NCBI GenBank assembly: GCA_017440805.1
Contig: JAFSGN010000005.1
Coordinates: 1 to 46,887, forward strand
Origin: Clostridia bacterium
GTDB taxonomy: Bacteria > Bacillota > Clostridia > Oscillospirales > SIG627
DNA: 46,887 bases
Direction of reading: 5' to 3'
Of this stretch, positions 1-7,238 are shown piece by piece. Both the position numbers and the translations under genes were made by a program. The notes beneath the pieces are model-generated. The model did not search any database. It saw only the letters and a list, made by a program, of their open reading frames with translations, and had not been told where the DNA came from. Position 1 is the stretch's first letter, and each line of letters opens with the position of its first letter.

Positions 1-126
1 ACATCACCTTCAGCAGCAACATCACCTTCAGCAGCAACATCACCTTCAGCAGCAACATCACCTTCAGCAGCAACATCACCTTCAGCAGCAACATCACCTT
101 CAGCAGCAACATCACCTTCAGCAGCA
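1..126. repeat. Seven perfect 18-bp tandem repeats inside secG
   Basis: Seven consecutive identical copies of an 18-bp unit (acatcaccttcagcagca on the plus strand) fill positions 1-126. A degenerate eighth copy lies at 127-144. The array runs off the left edge, so the true copy number is unknown. The unit is a multiple of three and stays in the secG frame on the minus strand, where each copy encodes V-A-A-E-G-D. Perfect identity suggests recent expansion by slippage or recombination, and also a likely assembly break point. Confidence 0.97.
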
Positions 127-404
127 ACATCGCCCTCAACATATCCCAGGTCTTCTGCAGTGAATTCGTTGGGCTGAATGACATAAACAATGATAACCAG
201 AATAACAAATATTATAGATACAATTGTTGTAATTTTAGAGAGCATAGCATCTACTGAACGACCTTTTGTTTTACCGAAAAAGGTTTCGGCAGCACCTGCT
301 ATAGTTCCGGAGAGGTTGTGATTCTTACCGTGTTGCATAAGTACAGCAATCGTAAGAAAAATTGACATTAACAACAAAAGTACACAGAGAATAGTTGTAA
401 GCAT
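1..404 (-). CDS. secG: Preprotein translocase subunit SecG, partial, with acidic repeat tail
   Basis: Small membrane subunit of the SecYEG channel, which helps SecA-driven protein export. The start is ATG at 404-402, with an AAGGAGG-type ribosome-binding site just upstream. The protein shows the SecG layout: a first membrane segment (about residues 2-22), a polar loop with MQHGKNHNLSG and a GAAETFFGKTKG stretch, and a second membrane segment (about residues 57-75, ending VIVYVIQP-like). After a short linker comes a tail of at least seven VAAEGD repeats, which is not part of the usual SecG of about 75 residues. The stop codon lies outside the window. It follows rpsR on the same strand after 49 bases and may be co-transcribed. 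Identity is secure from topology and motifs; the function of the tail is unknown. Confidence 0.88.
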   Translation of the reverse strand, partial: MLTTILCVLLLLMSIFLTIAVLMQHGKNHNLSGTIAGAAETFFGKTKGRSVDAMLSKITTIVSIIFVILVIIVYVIQPNEFTAEDLGYVEGDVAAEGDVAAEGDVAAEGDVAAEGDVAAEGDVAAEGDVAAEGD

Positions 405-453
405 CCTTACTCCTCCTTGTATTTAATTACATAAATAGTAGAACTATACCGGT

Positions 454-699
454 TTAGTCACTGATATAGGGGAGAATAGCAATGTGACGAGCACGCTTGA
501 TAGCAGTGGTAAGTTGTCTTTGGTGCTTAGCACAGGTGCCGGTAATTCTACGGGGAAGAATTTTAGAACGCTCAGAAACAAACTTACGAAGACGGGGAAC
601 ATCTTTGTAGTCTATATGCTCAATCTTATCTGCACAGAAAGCACAGAATTTCTTTCTTTTCTTAATATTCTTAAAATTTTTCTGCATATCCTTATCCAT
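454..699 (-). CDS. rpsR: 30S ribosomal protein bS18
   Basis: Small-subunit ribosomal protein that forms a heterodimer with bS6 on the 16S rRNA platform. The 81 residues match bS18 in length and carry its hallmarks: a basic N-terminus with KKFCAFC, the [23 protein letters not shown] core (shown here in parts), [20 protein letters not shown] and a C-terminal ILPY. The cysteines at CAFC could bind metal, as in zinc-type paralogues. The start is ATG at 699 with an AAGGAGG site upstream. It is the last gene of rpsF-ssb-rpsR, 29 bases after ssb. Confidence 0.98.
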   Translation of the reverse strand: MDKDMQKNFKNIKKRKKFCAFCADKIEHIDYKDVPRLRKFVSERSKILPRRITGTCAKHQRQLTTAIKRARHIAILPYISD

Positions 700-728
700 G
701 ATAAAAAACCTCCTTATTTAAATTCGTG

Positions 729-1172
729 TCAGAATGGCAAATCCTCATCGGTGGCCATTTCTTCAAAATCAGTATCTTTCGAAGCATTGCTGTACGGCGC
801 GGGTTCAGCACTCATCATGGGCGGAACGCCTGCACCTGCATTGTCCGATTTGCGTTCAACAAAAGAAACTTCATCTGCGACAACTTCGGTAATGTAGCGT
901 TTCTGACCCTGCTGGTCGGTCCAGGTTCTTGTCTGGAGAGAGCCGCAAATCAAAATGCTCTTGCCTTTTGAAAAATACTTTGTCACAAACTCCGCGGTAC
1001 TTCTCCAACAAACTATATTAAAGAAATCAGTCTGCTGTTGAGAATTATCACGATTGAATTTGCGGCTGACGGCAATAGAAAAAGAAGTAACAGCAATCCC
1101 TGACTGAGTCTGCTTTAATTCAGGGTCGGCAACAAGATTTCCTATTAAGATAACCTTATTAAAAGATGCCAT
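729..1172 (-). CDS. ssb: Single-stranded DNA-binding protein
   Basis: Tetrameric SSB that coats single-stranded DNA in replication, recombination and repair. The 147 residues have an N-terminal OB fold (about 1-105) opening with MASFNKVILIGNLVADPEL and containing FFNIVCWRSTAEFVTKYFSKG. A glycine/proline-rich linker follows, then the acidic tip DEDLPF used to recruit partner proteins. The start is ATG at 1172 with a GGAGG site. It sits between rpsF (12-base gap) and rpsR, the classic Firmicutes arrangement, so its level is probably tied to the ribosomal operon. Confidence 0.98.
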   Translation of the reverse strand: MASFNKVILIGNLVADPELKQTQSGIAVTSFSIAVSRKFNRDNSQQQTDFFNIVCWRSTAEFVTKYFSKGKSILICGSLQTRTWTDQQGQKRYITEVVADEVSFVERKSDNAGAGVPPMMSAEPAPYSNASKDTDFEEMATDEDLPF

Positions 1173-1184
1173 TGCTAAACCTCC

Positions 1185-1481
1185 TTATTCTTCAACCTTA
1201 ACGGTAAGTGAACGAAGAATTCCGTCAGTGATGTTGAAGACTCTTTCGAGCTCAGCGGGGAAGGCATGAGCGGCAGAATAGTTTACTAAGGTATAGTAAC
1301 CATCTGTTACATCGTCAATCGGGTAAGCAAGTTTTCTCTTGCCCCAATCTTCAACCTTTTCAACAGTTCCGTTCGCAGCAATCATATCCTTAAACTTGGT
1401 AATCAAGGCAGTAGCAGCCTCTTCTTCAAGCTCGGCGCTGACAACGAAAATTGTTTCGTACTTAGAAGTAATTTTTTCCAC
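1185..1481 (-). CDS. rpsF: 30S ribosomal protein bS6
   Basis: Small-subunit ribosomal protein, partner of bS18. The 98 residues have the bS6 ferredoxin-like pattern: KYETIFVVSAELEEEA near the N-terminus, VEKVEDWGKRKLAYPIDD in the middle, GYYTLVNYSA and a C-terminal ILRSLTVKVEE. Translation starts at GTG 1481-1479, nine bases after GGAGG; no better ATG lies nearby. It is the first gene of rpsF-ssb-rpsR, downstream of a consensus promoter and an 80-base leader with hairpins. Confidence 0.98.
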   Translation of the reverse strand: MEKITSKYETIFVVSAELEEEAATALITKFKDMIAANGTVEKVEDWGKRKLAYPIDDVTDGYYTLVNYSAAHAFPAELERVFNITDGILRSLTVKVEE

Positions 1482-1560
1482 TTCTTTACACCTCCTTATA
1501 GACTAAAGGCCTTTTGCTTATGCGAAAGGCAAGGAATACGGACACATAAATCCGCAATAC
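1482..1560 (-). promoter_or_regulatory. rpsF leader with two hairpins (possible S6:S18 control site)
   Basis: Between the promoter and the rpsF ribosome-binding site the transcript can form a hairpin at 1509-1530 (GCCTTT/AAAGGC with an inner GC/GC pair) and another at 1539-1554 (CGGA/TCCG). Many bacteria have an rpsF leader that binds the S6:S18 dimer to repress the operon. The position fits this, but I could not match the full consensus, so the assignment is an inference. Confidence 0.4.
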
Positions 1561-1565
1561 AATCC

Positions 1566-1594
1566 ATTATACATCATATAATGTTTTTTGTCAA
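1566..1594 (-). promoter_or_regulatory. Sigma-A promoter of rpsF-ssb-rpsR
   Basis: On the minus strand a perfect TTGACA (1594-1589) is followed after exactly 17 bases by a perfect TATAAT (1571-1566). It points into the rpsF leader, as expected for a highly expressed ribosomal operon. Confidence 0.93.
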
Positions 1595-1616
1595 CATATT
1601 TTCAAAAATTTTACAT

Positions 1617-2084
1617 TTAGTTCAGAAGATAAATCGAAAAATTAAGGTATCCCGCAAAAGTTACCCAAAGAATATACGGTATCAGAAGAATACCGGCTGA
1701 CTTTTTAATGCTGTAAAACAGAAAGGTGTTCAGTATAATCAGAATTAACAGGGCACAAAGCCATACAAAAGCCAAAAGATACATTTCAAGGTTGAAAAAG
1801 ATTATCGACCACATAAAATTGAAGAACAACTGGATACCATATACCGTAAGTGCGGTTCTGGAACGATACGGCATACCCGAGACAACCACAAGATAGGAAG
1901 CAACCCCCATCAGAACATACAGTATTGTCCAGACAATAGGAAAAAGTATTGCGGGCGGAGAAAGAGAAGGTTTTTCAAGTGACATAAATGCTTCCATACT
2001 GTCTCTGGTCAAAAGCGAGGAAATAAGACCTACGCCAAGGGGAACAGCAATACAAATAAGCAGTGTTTTCCATTTTATTTTCAT
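1617..2084 (-). CDS. TspO/MBR family membrane protein
   Basis: Five-helix membrane protein of the TspO (tryptophan-rich sensory protein / peripheral benzodiazepine receptor) family, which binds porphyrins and related ligands. Family features visible here: a SLEKPSLSPPAILFPIVWTI-type segment, ILYVLMGVASYLVV, and a Q-x-x-x-N-x-x-W motif (IQLFFNFMWSIIFF) in the middle helix. I use ATG 2084 (155 residues) because AGGTG lies seven bases upstream; a GTG at 2093 is inside that ribosome-binding site. The ligand and role in this organism are unknown. It shares a strand with, but is separated by a terminator from, the mazF gene. Confidence 0.9.
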   Translation of the reverse strand: MKIKWKTLLICIAVPLGVGLISSLLTRDSMEAFMSLEKPSLSPPAILFPIVWTILYVLMGVASYLVVVSGMPYRSRTALTVYGIQLFFNFMWSIIFFNLEMYLLAFVWLCALLILIILNTFLFYSIKKSAGILLIPYILWVTFAGYLNFSIYLLN

Positions 2085-2153
2085 AAAAATCACCTCGGCA
2101 CATTTTATGATACATACAAAAAAGTTATTACTTTAATTTCGGAAAATAAAACA

Positions 2154-2199
2154 AAACTGCGAAAAATATATGCAAAAAGCAGTTTATTTTTCGCAGTTT
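2154..2199 (-). terminator. Terminator after mazF
   Basis: A perfect 15-bp inverted repeat (2154-2168 and 2185-2199) follows the mazF stop by only a few bases. On the minus strand it runs into a T-rich tract (TTTTGTTTTATTTT). The 16-base loop is longer than usual and can fold into a small inner hairpin. Confidence 0.75.
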
Positions 2200-2204
2200 A
2201 TAAA

Positions 2205-2549
2205 TTACATCAATCCAAAACTTACATTAATTGCACTGTCAACTTTGCTCATCAGGTCATCTTCAAGATGCCCCATTTTTTCTTTGAGTCTTGTTTTGTC
2301 TATTGTACGTATTTGCTCTAACAGTATTACCGAATCCTTGGCAAGTCCGTATTTATCCGCATATACTTCTATGTGAGTGGGTAATTTTGCTTTTGATGTC
2401 TGACTGGTTATTGCAGCGGCTATAACTGTGGGACTGTGCCGGTTTCCAACATCGTTTTGAACAATTACAACCGGTCGGATGCCGCCTTGTTCAGAGCCGA
2501 CTACGGGACTCAGGTCTGCATAAAAAATATCTCCTCGTTTAACAGTCAC
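2205..2549 (-). CDS. MazF/PemK family endoribonuclease toxin, no adjacent antitoxin
   Basis: Sequence-specific mRNA interferase of the MazF/NdoA family. The 114 residues include [20 protein letters not shown], then [12 protein letters not shown] with the probable catalytic Arg25, and AAITSQ with Thr48. The start is GTG 2549-2547, seven bases after AAGGAGG; a tiny atg-tga overlaps it. In Firmicutes the antitoxin normally lies immediately upstream. Here only 141 bases separate the gene from the divergent pepV, and I find no antitoxin-sized frame there. The toxin is therefore solitary at this locus, or its antitoxin is elsewhere. Confidence 0.92.
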   Translation of the reverse strand: MTVKRGDIFYADLSPVVGSEQGGIRPVVIVQNDVGNRHSPTVIAAAITSQTSKAKLPTHIEVYADKYGLAKDSVILLEQIRTIDKTRLKEKMGHLEDDLMSKVDSAINVSFGLM

Positions 2550-2639
2550 ATCACTACCTCCTTGTTTGTTTTTACACCATTATTTTTACCCTAAAACAAA
2601 AACTTTATAATACATTATCGTCAAAAAATAAAAATTCTA

Positions 2640-2668
2640 TTGAAAAAAGTGTAAATGTATTGTATAAT
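2640..2668 (+). promoter_or_regulatory. Promoter of the dipeptidase gene
   Basis: TTGAAA (2640-2645), 17-base spacer, TATAAT (2663-2668), 22 bases before the start codon of the PepV-type gene. Confidence 0.85.
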
Positions 2669-2690
2669 GACTTGAAAGGAATAATAAATT

Positions 2691-4082
2691 ATGGAACTAC
2701 TTGAATATTTAAGCAGCAAAAGAGATGAAATAATAAAAGATTTGTCAGATATAATAAAAATCCCTTCGGTATCTGTTGAAGGAGAAGATGGTGCACCGTA
2801 CGGAAAACACAGTGCACAGGCGCTTGACTTTATTTCACAAATTGCCGAGCGTGAAGGCTTGAAAGTTAGAAATTTCGATAACCATGTTGTAACGGCAACC
2901 TACGGAAATACTCCCGAAAAACTGGGAGTGCTTTCTCATGTTGATGTTGTCCCCGAGGGTGTTGGATGGAATACCGACCCTTTTCTTATGTCGGAAAAAG
3001 ACGGGATTTTATACGGCAGGGGAATTGCCGACGACAAAGGAGCAGCCGTGATGTCTTTATGGGCAGTCAAGGCAATTAAAGAACTTGGAATAAAACTCAA
3101 TCATGGTGTAAGGCTTATATTTGGCTCGGGAGAAGAAACCGGATGCCATGATATCGAATACTATATGACAAAGGAAAAAATGCCGCCGTTTGTTTTTTCG
3201 CCGGATGCACATTTTCCTGTGATTAATACGGAAAAAGGAAGATTTTGCGGACGGTTTACCGCAAAATACAATCAGGATAACACCAAAAAAGCCACAGTGT
3301 TGTCTTTTAAGGGCGGAAAAGTAATTAATGTTGTACCGAGAATTTGTGAGGCGGTAGTTTCGGGTGTTGACAAAAACTATGTACTCGATAAAATTGAATG
3401 TCTTGAAAAAAATATCGGCAATATTTTTTCTGTTTCGGAAACAGATAACGGTATCTTGATAAAAGCAGAAGGAATTTCGGCACATGCATCAACTCCGTAC
3501 GACGGATTAAATGCAGTTACTGCTTTAACGGAACTTGTTGTTTCGCTTGAACTTTCCGGAGAACTTTTTGAAATTCTTAAAAAAATAAACGGAATATTTC
3601 CCCATGGAGATTTCTTTGGAAAATCAATAGGTGCTTTTGTTTGTGATGATATTTCTGGGGAATCTACTTTTTCTCTTGATATAATCAATGCGGAAAATGG
3701 TAATATAAGCGGAGAGTTTGACGGTCGTGTTTCGTTGAACGCCGATGACGGAAATACAGTGATGCCGATAACCGAAAAATTCAAATCGGCAGGATTCTCA
3801 TTTGAAGTGACTTCCCGTTTAAAACCCCATCATGTGGATAAGGACAGTGAGTTTATCAGAACTCTTTTGAATAATTACGAAAAATACTGCGACGGAAAAG
3901 CAGAATGTAAGTCCATGGGTGGTTTTACCTATGTGCATGGTATTGAAAATGCAGTGGCGTTCGGGCCGGTTATGCCGGGAAGAGAAGCAAACATTCACGG
4001 GGCAAATGAACAGATGCCGATTGATGATATAATAAAAAGTACGGCAATTTACGCCGGTGCTATAACGGATATCTGCAGATGA
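2691..4082 (+). CDS. pepV: M20-family dipeptidase (PepV type)
   Basis: Zinc-dependent cytoplasmic dipeptidase that releases amino acids from dipeptides. The 463 residues match the usual PepV length. Metal-site motifs are visible: LSHVDVVPEG with His83 and Asp85, GRGIADDKG around Asp114/115, GSGEETG with Glu148-149, and FSPDAHFPVINTEKG around residue 172. The lid domain lies roughly between 185 and 380. A C-terminal MPGREANIHGANEQMPID carries the last metal histidine. Start is ATG 2691, with a GAAAGGA-type site and a good promoter. A ZIP metal transporter follows after 36 bases, possibly in the same transcript, which would link metal supply to a metalloenzyme (inference). Confidence 0.93.
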   Translation: MELLEYLSSKRDEIIKDLSDIIKIPSVSVEGEDGAPYGKHSAQALDFISQIAEREGLKVRNFDNHVVTATYGNTPEKLGVLSHVDVVPEGVGWNTDPFLMSEKDGILYGRGIADDKGAAVMSLWAVKAIKELGIKLNHGVRLIFGSGEETGCHDIEYYMTKEKMPPFVFSPDAHFPVINTEKGRFCGRFTAKYNQDNTKKATVLSFKGGKVINVVPRICEAVVSGVDKNYVLDKIECLEKNIGNIFSVSETDNGILIKAEGISAHASTPYDGLNAVTALTELVVSLELSGELFEILKKINGIFPHGDFFGKSIGAFVCDDISGESTFSLDIINAENGNISGEFDGRVSLNADDGNTVMPITEKFKSAGFSFEVTSRLKPHHVDKDSEFIRTLLNNYEKYCDGKAECKSMGGFTYVHGIENAVAFGPVMPGREANIHGANEQMPIDDIIKSTAIYAGAITDICR

Positions 4083-4118
4083 TTTTAAATTTGTTTTTGA
4101 CAGAAAGGAGAAAAAAGT

Positions 4119-4874
4119 ATGACATTGGTTGTATTGACAGCCGTTGGAGTTGGTGCTGCTACATGTATTGGTGCTGTAATAGGGTTCTTTTTCAAAAATA
4201 TTTCTCATAAATTCAGTGATATTGTATTGTCTTTTGCGGCAGGCATAATGCTTGCGGCGGCAGTTATCGGACTTGTAGTGCCATCAATCGAATATGGCGG
4301 TAAATACGGAATTATTATTACTCTTATCGGGATTTTTGCGGGTGCTGTATGTCTTGATTTGATAGATAATCTGACACCCCATCTTCATAAACTTGCAGGA
4401 GTGGAACTTGAACCCCACCAACAAAACAGCCAACTGGATAAAGTTATTTTGTTTGTCATGGCAATTGCTATACATAATCTCCCCGAAGGTATTGCGGCAG
4501 GTGTCGGCTTCGGTGCGGGGGATGTTTCAGATGCACTTTTAATAGCAGGCGGTATTGCATTGCAAAACATTCCGGAGGGAATGGTTATTATTTCTCCCAT
4601 GCTTTTGGCGGGAATTTCACCTCGCAGAACACTTGTGTATGCACTTTTTACAGGACTTGTCGAGGTTGTAGGAACATTGCTCGGATATTTTGCCGTAACG
4701 GTTGCTTCGGCAATTCTTCCTTTTGCTCTCGCATTTGCGGGCGGTACAATGCTTTATGTAATCAGTGATGAAATGATACCCGAAACTCACGCTCACGGAA
4801 GTCAGAAAGGTGCTACTTATGCGTTACTTGTCGGTTTTTGTGTAATGCTTGTTTCAGACACAATTTTAGGATAA
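4119..4874 (+). CDS. ZIP family metal (zinc/iron) transporter
   Basis: Membrane transporter of the ZIP family (ZupT/GufA-like), moving divalent metals such as Zn2+ or Fe2+ across the cell membrane. The 251 residues give about eight hydrophobic segments. The two metal-binding helices show the signature HNLPEG (AIAIHNLPEGIAAGVGFGAG) and the paired QNIPEG (GIALQNIPEGMVI). A short variable loop near residues 85-105 holds histidines (HLHKL, EPHQQ). Start is ATG with AAAGGAG upstream. It follows pepV closely and ends at a strong hairpin. Confidence 0.92.
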   Translation: MTLVVLTAVGVGAATCIGAVIGFFFKNISHKFSDIVLSFAAGIMLAAAVIGLVVPSIEYGGKYGIIITLIGIFAGAVCLDLIDNLTPHLHKLAGVELEPHQQNSQLDKVILFVMAIAIHNLPEGIAAGVGFGAGDVSDALLIAGGIALQNIPEGMVIISPMLLAGISPRRTLVYALFTGLVEVVGTLLGYFAVTVASAILPFALAFAGGTMLYVISDEMIPETHAHGSQKGATYALLVGFCVMLVSDTILG

Positions 4875-4915
4875 AAAAATACGGTTTCAAGTGTTTTATC
4901 AACACTTGAAACCGT
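4873..4915. terminator. Bidirectional terminator between zip and HPr-like genes
   Basis: Perfect 15-bp stem (4881-4895 with 4901-4915) and a 5-base loop. The A-run at 4873-4879 becomes a T-run on the minus strand, giving a strong terminator for the HPr-like gene. On the plus strand the T-tract (tactttatg) is weaker. Confidence 0.88.
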
Positions 4916-4931
4916 TACTTTATGTTATTCC

Positions 4932-5162
4932 TTATTTTGTGATAAAAGGTGCCAGGTCACCAAAAAGTTTATCTGTGTCATCCGAATATGCAGTAAGTTC
5001 AATTGGACTGAGAAGATCGAGACTGAAAATACCCATTATTGATTTGGCATCCACTGTATAGCGACCGGACGCAAGGTCAATATCCATATCGTAGCGAGTT
5101 ACAATTTCAACAAATTTACGAACATCTTCAATTGTGGATAATTTAATTTTTACATTTTTCAT
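4932..5162 (-). CDS. HPr-like protein lacking the active-site histidine
   Basis: A 76-residue protein that aligns along its length with HPr, the phosphocarrier of the PTS sugar system. The regulatory-serine motif is kept (DAKSIMGIFSLDL, serine at about residue 43). The segment equal to GLHARPA in true HPr reads TIEDVRKFV, so the phosphorylated His and following Arg are missing. It therefore cannot act as a classical phosphocarrier; a role in binding or regulation is inference. I start at ATG 5162, supported by AAAGGA upstream; an upstream extension would cover the promoter. A consensus promoter and a strong terminator make it a single-gene unit. Confidence 0.8.
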   Translation of the reverse strand: MKNVKIKLSTIEDVRKFVEIVTRYDMDIDLASGRYTVDAKSIMGIFSLDLLSPIELTAYSDDTDKLFGDLAPFITK

Positions 5163-5195
5163 ATCAGTTTGATCCTTTCTGAAGTTGATGGTAAC

Positions 5196-5224
5196 ATTAT
5201 AACACACAAGCAAAATTTTGTCAA
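5196..5224 (-). promoter_or_regulatory. Promoter of the HPr-like gene
   Basis: Perfect TTGACA (5224-5219), 17-base spacer and perfect TATAAT (5201-5196) on the minus strand. Such a strong promoter implies high expression of the HPr-like protein. Confidence 0.93.
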
Positions 5225-5331
5225 TCTGTTTTTAAAACTTTGTTTTCGGTTGCGGATGTGGAATGAAACTATACCGGAAAGACAAGATTTAGTATATTAT
5301 TTAAATATTTGAAAAGAAATTGTAAAATGAA

Positions 5332-5360
5332 TTGATTTTGTTAAAAAATAGTAGTATAAT
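5332..5360 (+). promoter_or_regulatory. Promoter of yajC
   Basis: TTGATT (5332-5337), 17-base spacer, TATAAT (5355-5360), about 38 bases before the yajC start. Confidence 0.8.
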
Positions 5361-5397
5361 AATATGGTATTACAAAAATTGCAATTTGGAGGAACTT

Positions 5398-5790
5398 ATG
5401 AGAAAATTTTTAATTTCTGCCGTAACACTTGTTATGGGACTTTGTATGTTTGTTTCCGCAGAGGGTGAAACGGGTGTTAATGCTGCCGGTTCGATGGGTG
5501 CATTTACAAGTCTTTTGCTCCCTGTAGGTCTTTTGGTTGTGATGTATTTTTTCCTTATCAGACCTCAGAAAAAACAGGAAAAAGAAATATCCGCAATGAG
5601 AAGAAATCTTGTGGTTGGTGATGAAATATCCACTAACGGAGGACTTCTCGGACGCATTGTCAAAATAAATGATGAAACCGATGTTATAACCATCGAAACA
5701 GGCTCCGACAAGACAAAACTTAAAATATTCCGCTGGGCGGTAAGAAAAGTTGAAGTTCCCTTTGAGGACAAAAATTCGGGAAATGAATAA
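5398..5790 (+). CDS. yajC: Preprotein translocase subunit YajC
   Basis: Accessory membrane subunit of the Sec translocon (SecDF-YajC). The 130 residues have an N-terminal hydrophobic, signal-like stretch (1-20), a second membrane segment at about 36-54 and the family motif FLIRPQKKQEKE directly after it. The cytoplasmic part follows, with LVVGDEISTNGGLLGRIVKI (in parts) and a C-terminal WAVRKVEVP. The extra N-terminal hydrophobic stretch is not in the shortest YajC proteins. Start ATG 5398 has GGAGG seven bases upstream. It overlaps the start of the next gene. Confidence 0.93.
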   Translation: MRKFLISAVTLVMGLCMFVSAEGETGVNAAGSMGAFTSLLLPVGLLVVMYFFLIRPQKKQEKEISAMRRNLVVGDEISTNGGLLGRIVKINDETDVITIETGSDKTKLKIFRWAVRKVEVPFEDKNSGNE

Positions 5791-6376
5791 TACAGACAGA
5801 GCCGGTAATTTTTTTGCGTTGCTTTTCAGAATGAAAAATATTGTACGGTGGGGACTTATGCCGTGCACAAAAACGGAAAATCTCAGTGAGCATTCACTTG
5901 AAACCGCGTTTCTTGCACATGCTTTGTCGGTTATCGGTGTTACACATTTCTCCCGTACTTATAATCCTGAAAGAATTGCGGCAATTGCGATGTATCATGA
6001 TATGACGGAAGTGCTTACCGGAGACTTGCCTACACCTGTAAAGTATTATAATGACGAAATGCGCATTGCTTATAAGCAAATAGAAAAAGCGGCAAGTGAT
6101 AAATTGTTTTCTTTTCTGAATAATGATATGTGTGAGTACTACGAAAAACTCATAACCGCTGCAGACGAGCAGGAAGAAAATATTATAAAAGCAGCAGATA
6201 AACTGTCGGCACATATAAAGTGTCTTTCAGAACTGAAATCCGGAAATTTAGAATTTGAAACGGCGGCAGAATCAACATTTTCGGCACTTAAAAAGAACAG
6301 TTGCCCGGAACTTGATTATTTTGTGGAAAATTACCTTGATTCTTTTTCAAAAGATTTAGACAATGTCACTTTGTAA
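5783..6376 (+). CDS. HD-domain 5'-nucleotidase (YfbR-like)
   Basis: Probable 5'-deoxynucleotidase of the YfbR/HDDC2 group, which dephosphorylates deoxynucleoside monophosphates. HD-fold metal ligands are visible: SEHSLETAF, then MYHDMTEVLTGDLPTPVKY, and a later KAADKLSAH. The 197 residues fit the family. The ATG at 5783 overlaps the yajC stop (5788-5790) and lacks a strong ribosome-binding site, suggesting translational coupling. The exact substrate cannot be told from sequence. Confidence 0.85.
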   Translation: MNNTDRAGNFFALLFRMKNIVRWGLMPCTKTENLSEHSLETAFLAHALSVIGVTHFSRTYNPERIAAIAMYHDMTEVLTGDLPTPVKYYNDEMRIAYKQIEKAASDKLFSFLNNDMCEYYEKLITAADEQEENIIKAADKLSAHIKCLSELKSGNLEFETAAESTFSALKKNSCPELDYFVENYLDSFSKDLDNVTL

Positions 6377-6409
6377 TTAATAAACTGTAAAGTGAAGGAA
6401 AGGAACAGT

Positions 6410-7072
6410 ATGAGTATAAAGGGAGTTGTTTTTGACCTTGACGGTACTCTTGCAAACACATTGAATGACCTGAAGGATTCAATAAACATGGCAATGAACG
6501 ACCTTGGTTTGCCTGAACATGACATTGAAAGTGTTGTGAGATGCCTTAATAACGGTATGAAGGTGTTTATACAGAGAGCAGTACCCGAAGAATTAAGAAC
6601 AGAAGAAATGCTTGAAAAAGTTGCTAAGTCATATCACCATTATTACAGTATAAACTACATGAATAAAACATGTTTTTATGACGGAATACAGGAAATGCTT
6701 TCAGTTCTTAAGAACGAGTTAGGTTTAAAACTTGCGGTCATATCAAATAAAGATGATGTCTATACAAGAAAAATAGTTGAAACTCTTGATAAGCAGAAAA
6801 CTATAGATGTAGCATACGGATTCAGAGAAGGAATACCCCACAAGCCGTCGCCCGAAAGTGTTTTCGGAATAATGGAGGAACTCGGGTTGACTCCCGGAGA
6901 TACAATTTTTGTAGGTGACTCTGAGGTGGATGTAAAAACTGCTCAAAACGCAGGATTGAAATGCATCGGTGTCCTTTGGGGATTTAAAGGCAAGGAGTCA
7001 TTTGTTGAAAACAAGCCCGATTACACCGTTGATAATCCGCAGCAGATAGTGGATATAATAAAAAACAACTGA
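6410..7072 (+). CDS. HAD-family phosphatase, phosphoglycolate-phosphatase-like
   Basis: Haloacid dehalogenase superfamily hydrolase with the Gph/PGP-like layout. Motif I is VVFDLDGTLANT (nucleophile Asp9, Asp11). A helical cap covers about residues 15-85. Motif II is AVISNKDD, the lysine motif lies in HKPSPES and motif IV is FVGDSEVDVKTA. At 220 residues it fits phosphoglycolate or related small-molecule phosphatases; the substrate is not determined. Start ATG 6410 follows GAAGGAAAGGA; a GTG 18 bases earlier is less likely. It sits 33 bases after the nucleotidase and may share its transcript. Confidence 0.9.
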   Translation: MSIKGVVFDLDGTLANTLNDLKDSINMAMNDLGLPEHDIESVVRCLNNGMKVFIQRAVPEELRTEEMLEKVAKSYHHYYSINYMNKTCFYDGIQEMLSVLKNELGLKLAVISNKDDVYTRKIVETLDKQKTIDVAYGFREGIPHKPSPESVFGIMEELGLTPGDTIFVGDSEVDVKTAQNAGLKCIGVLWGFKGKESFVENKPDYTVDNPQQIVDIIKNN

Positions 7073-7084
7073 AACTTAATACAT

Positions 7085-7175
7085 ATCCATGGGGGAGTAA
7101 TTTGCGCGAAAGCGTGGTAAATCAACATCATGACGGAATCCGTCTGGTTTATCTGAAAGAATGAGACTCATGTAC
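7085..7175 (+). promoter_or_regulatory. yybP-ykoY (Mn2+) riboswitch aptamer
   Basis: The leader has the yybP-ykoY layout: a GGGGGAGTA element after the 5' strand of P1 (CATG), a short GCGC-gaaa-GCG hairpin, TCAACATCATGACGG before a GACGG/CCGTC hairpin, and GAAAGAATGAGACTCATG closing P1. This class senses Mn2+ and typically controls MntP, TerC-like proteins and P-type cation ATPases. A P-type ATPase follows here. Recognition rests on motif layout and context, not on a covariance-model search. Confidence 0.85.
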
Positions 7176-7203
7176 GGAAGATTCTGTACATGAGTTTTGT
7201 TTA
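7166..7203 (+). terminator. Riboswitch expression platform (intrinsic terminator)
   Basis: A 10-bp perfect stem (7166-7175 with 7186-7195) and a TTTTGTTT tract. The left arm overlaps the 3' strand of aptamer helix P1. Ligand-stabilised P1 would block the terminator, so Mn2+ would switch the ATPase on. Confidence 0.85.
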
Positions 7204-7238
7204 TATATCACAAAATATTAATCGGAAAGGAAAGAAAA

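Noticed and set aside
1..126. CRISPR array
   Set aside because: Units are 18 bp, directly adjacent with no spacers, and in frame within secG. It is a coding tandem repeat.
484..971. Plus-strand open frames across rpsR and ssb
   Set aside because: They are shadows of well-recognised ribosomal and SSB genes on the other strand, with no ribosome-binding sites.
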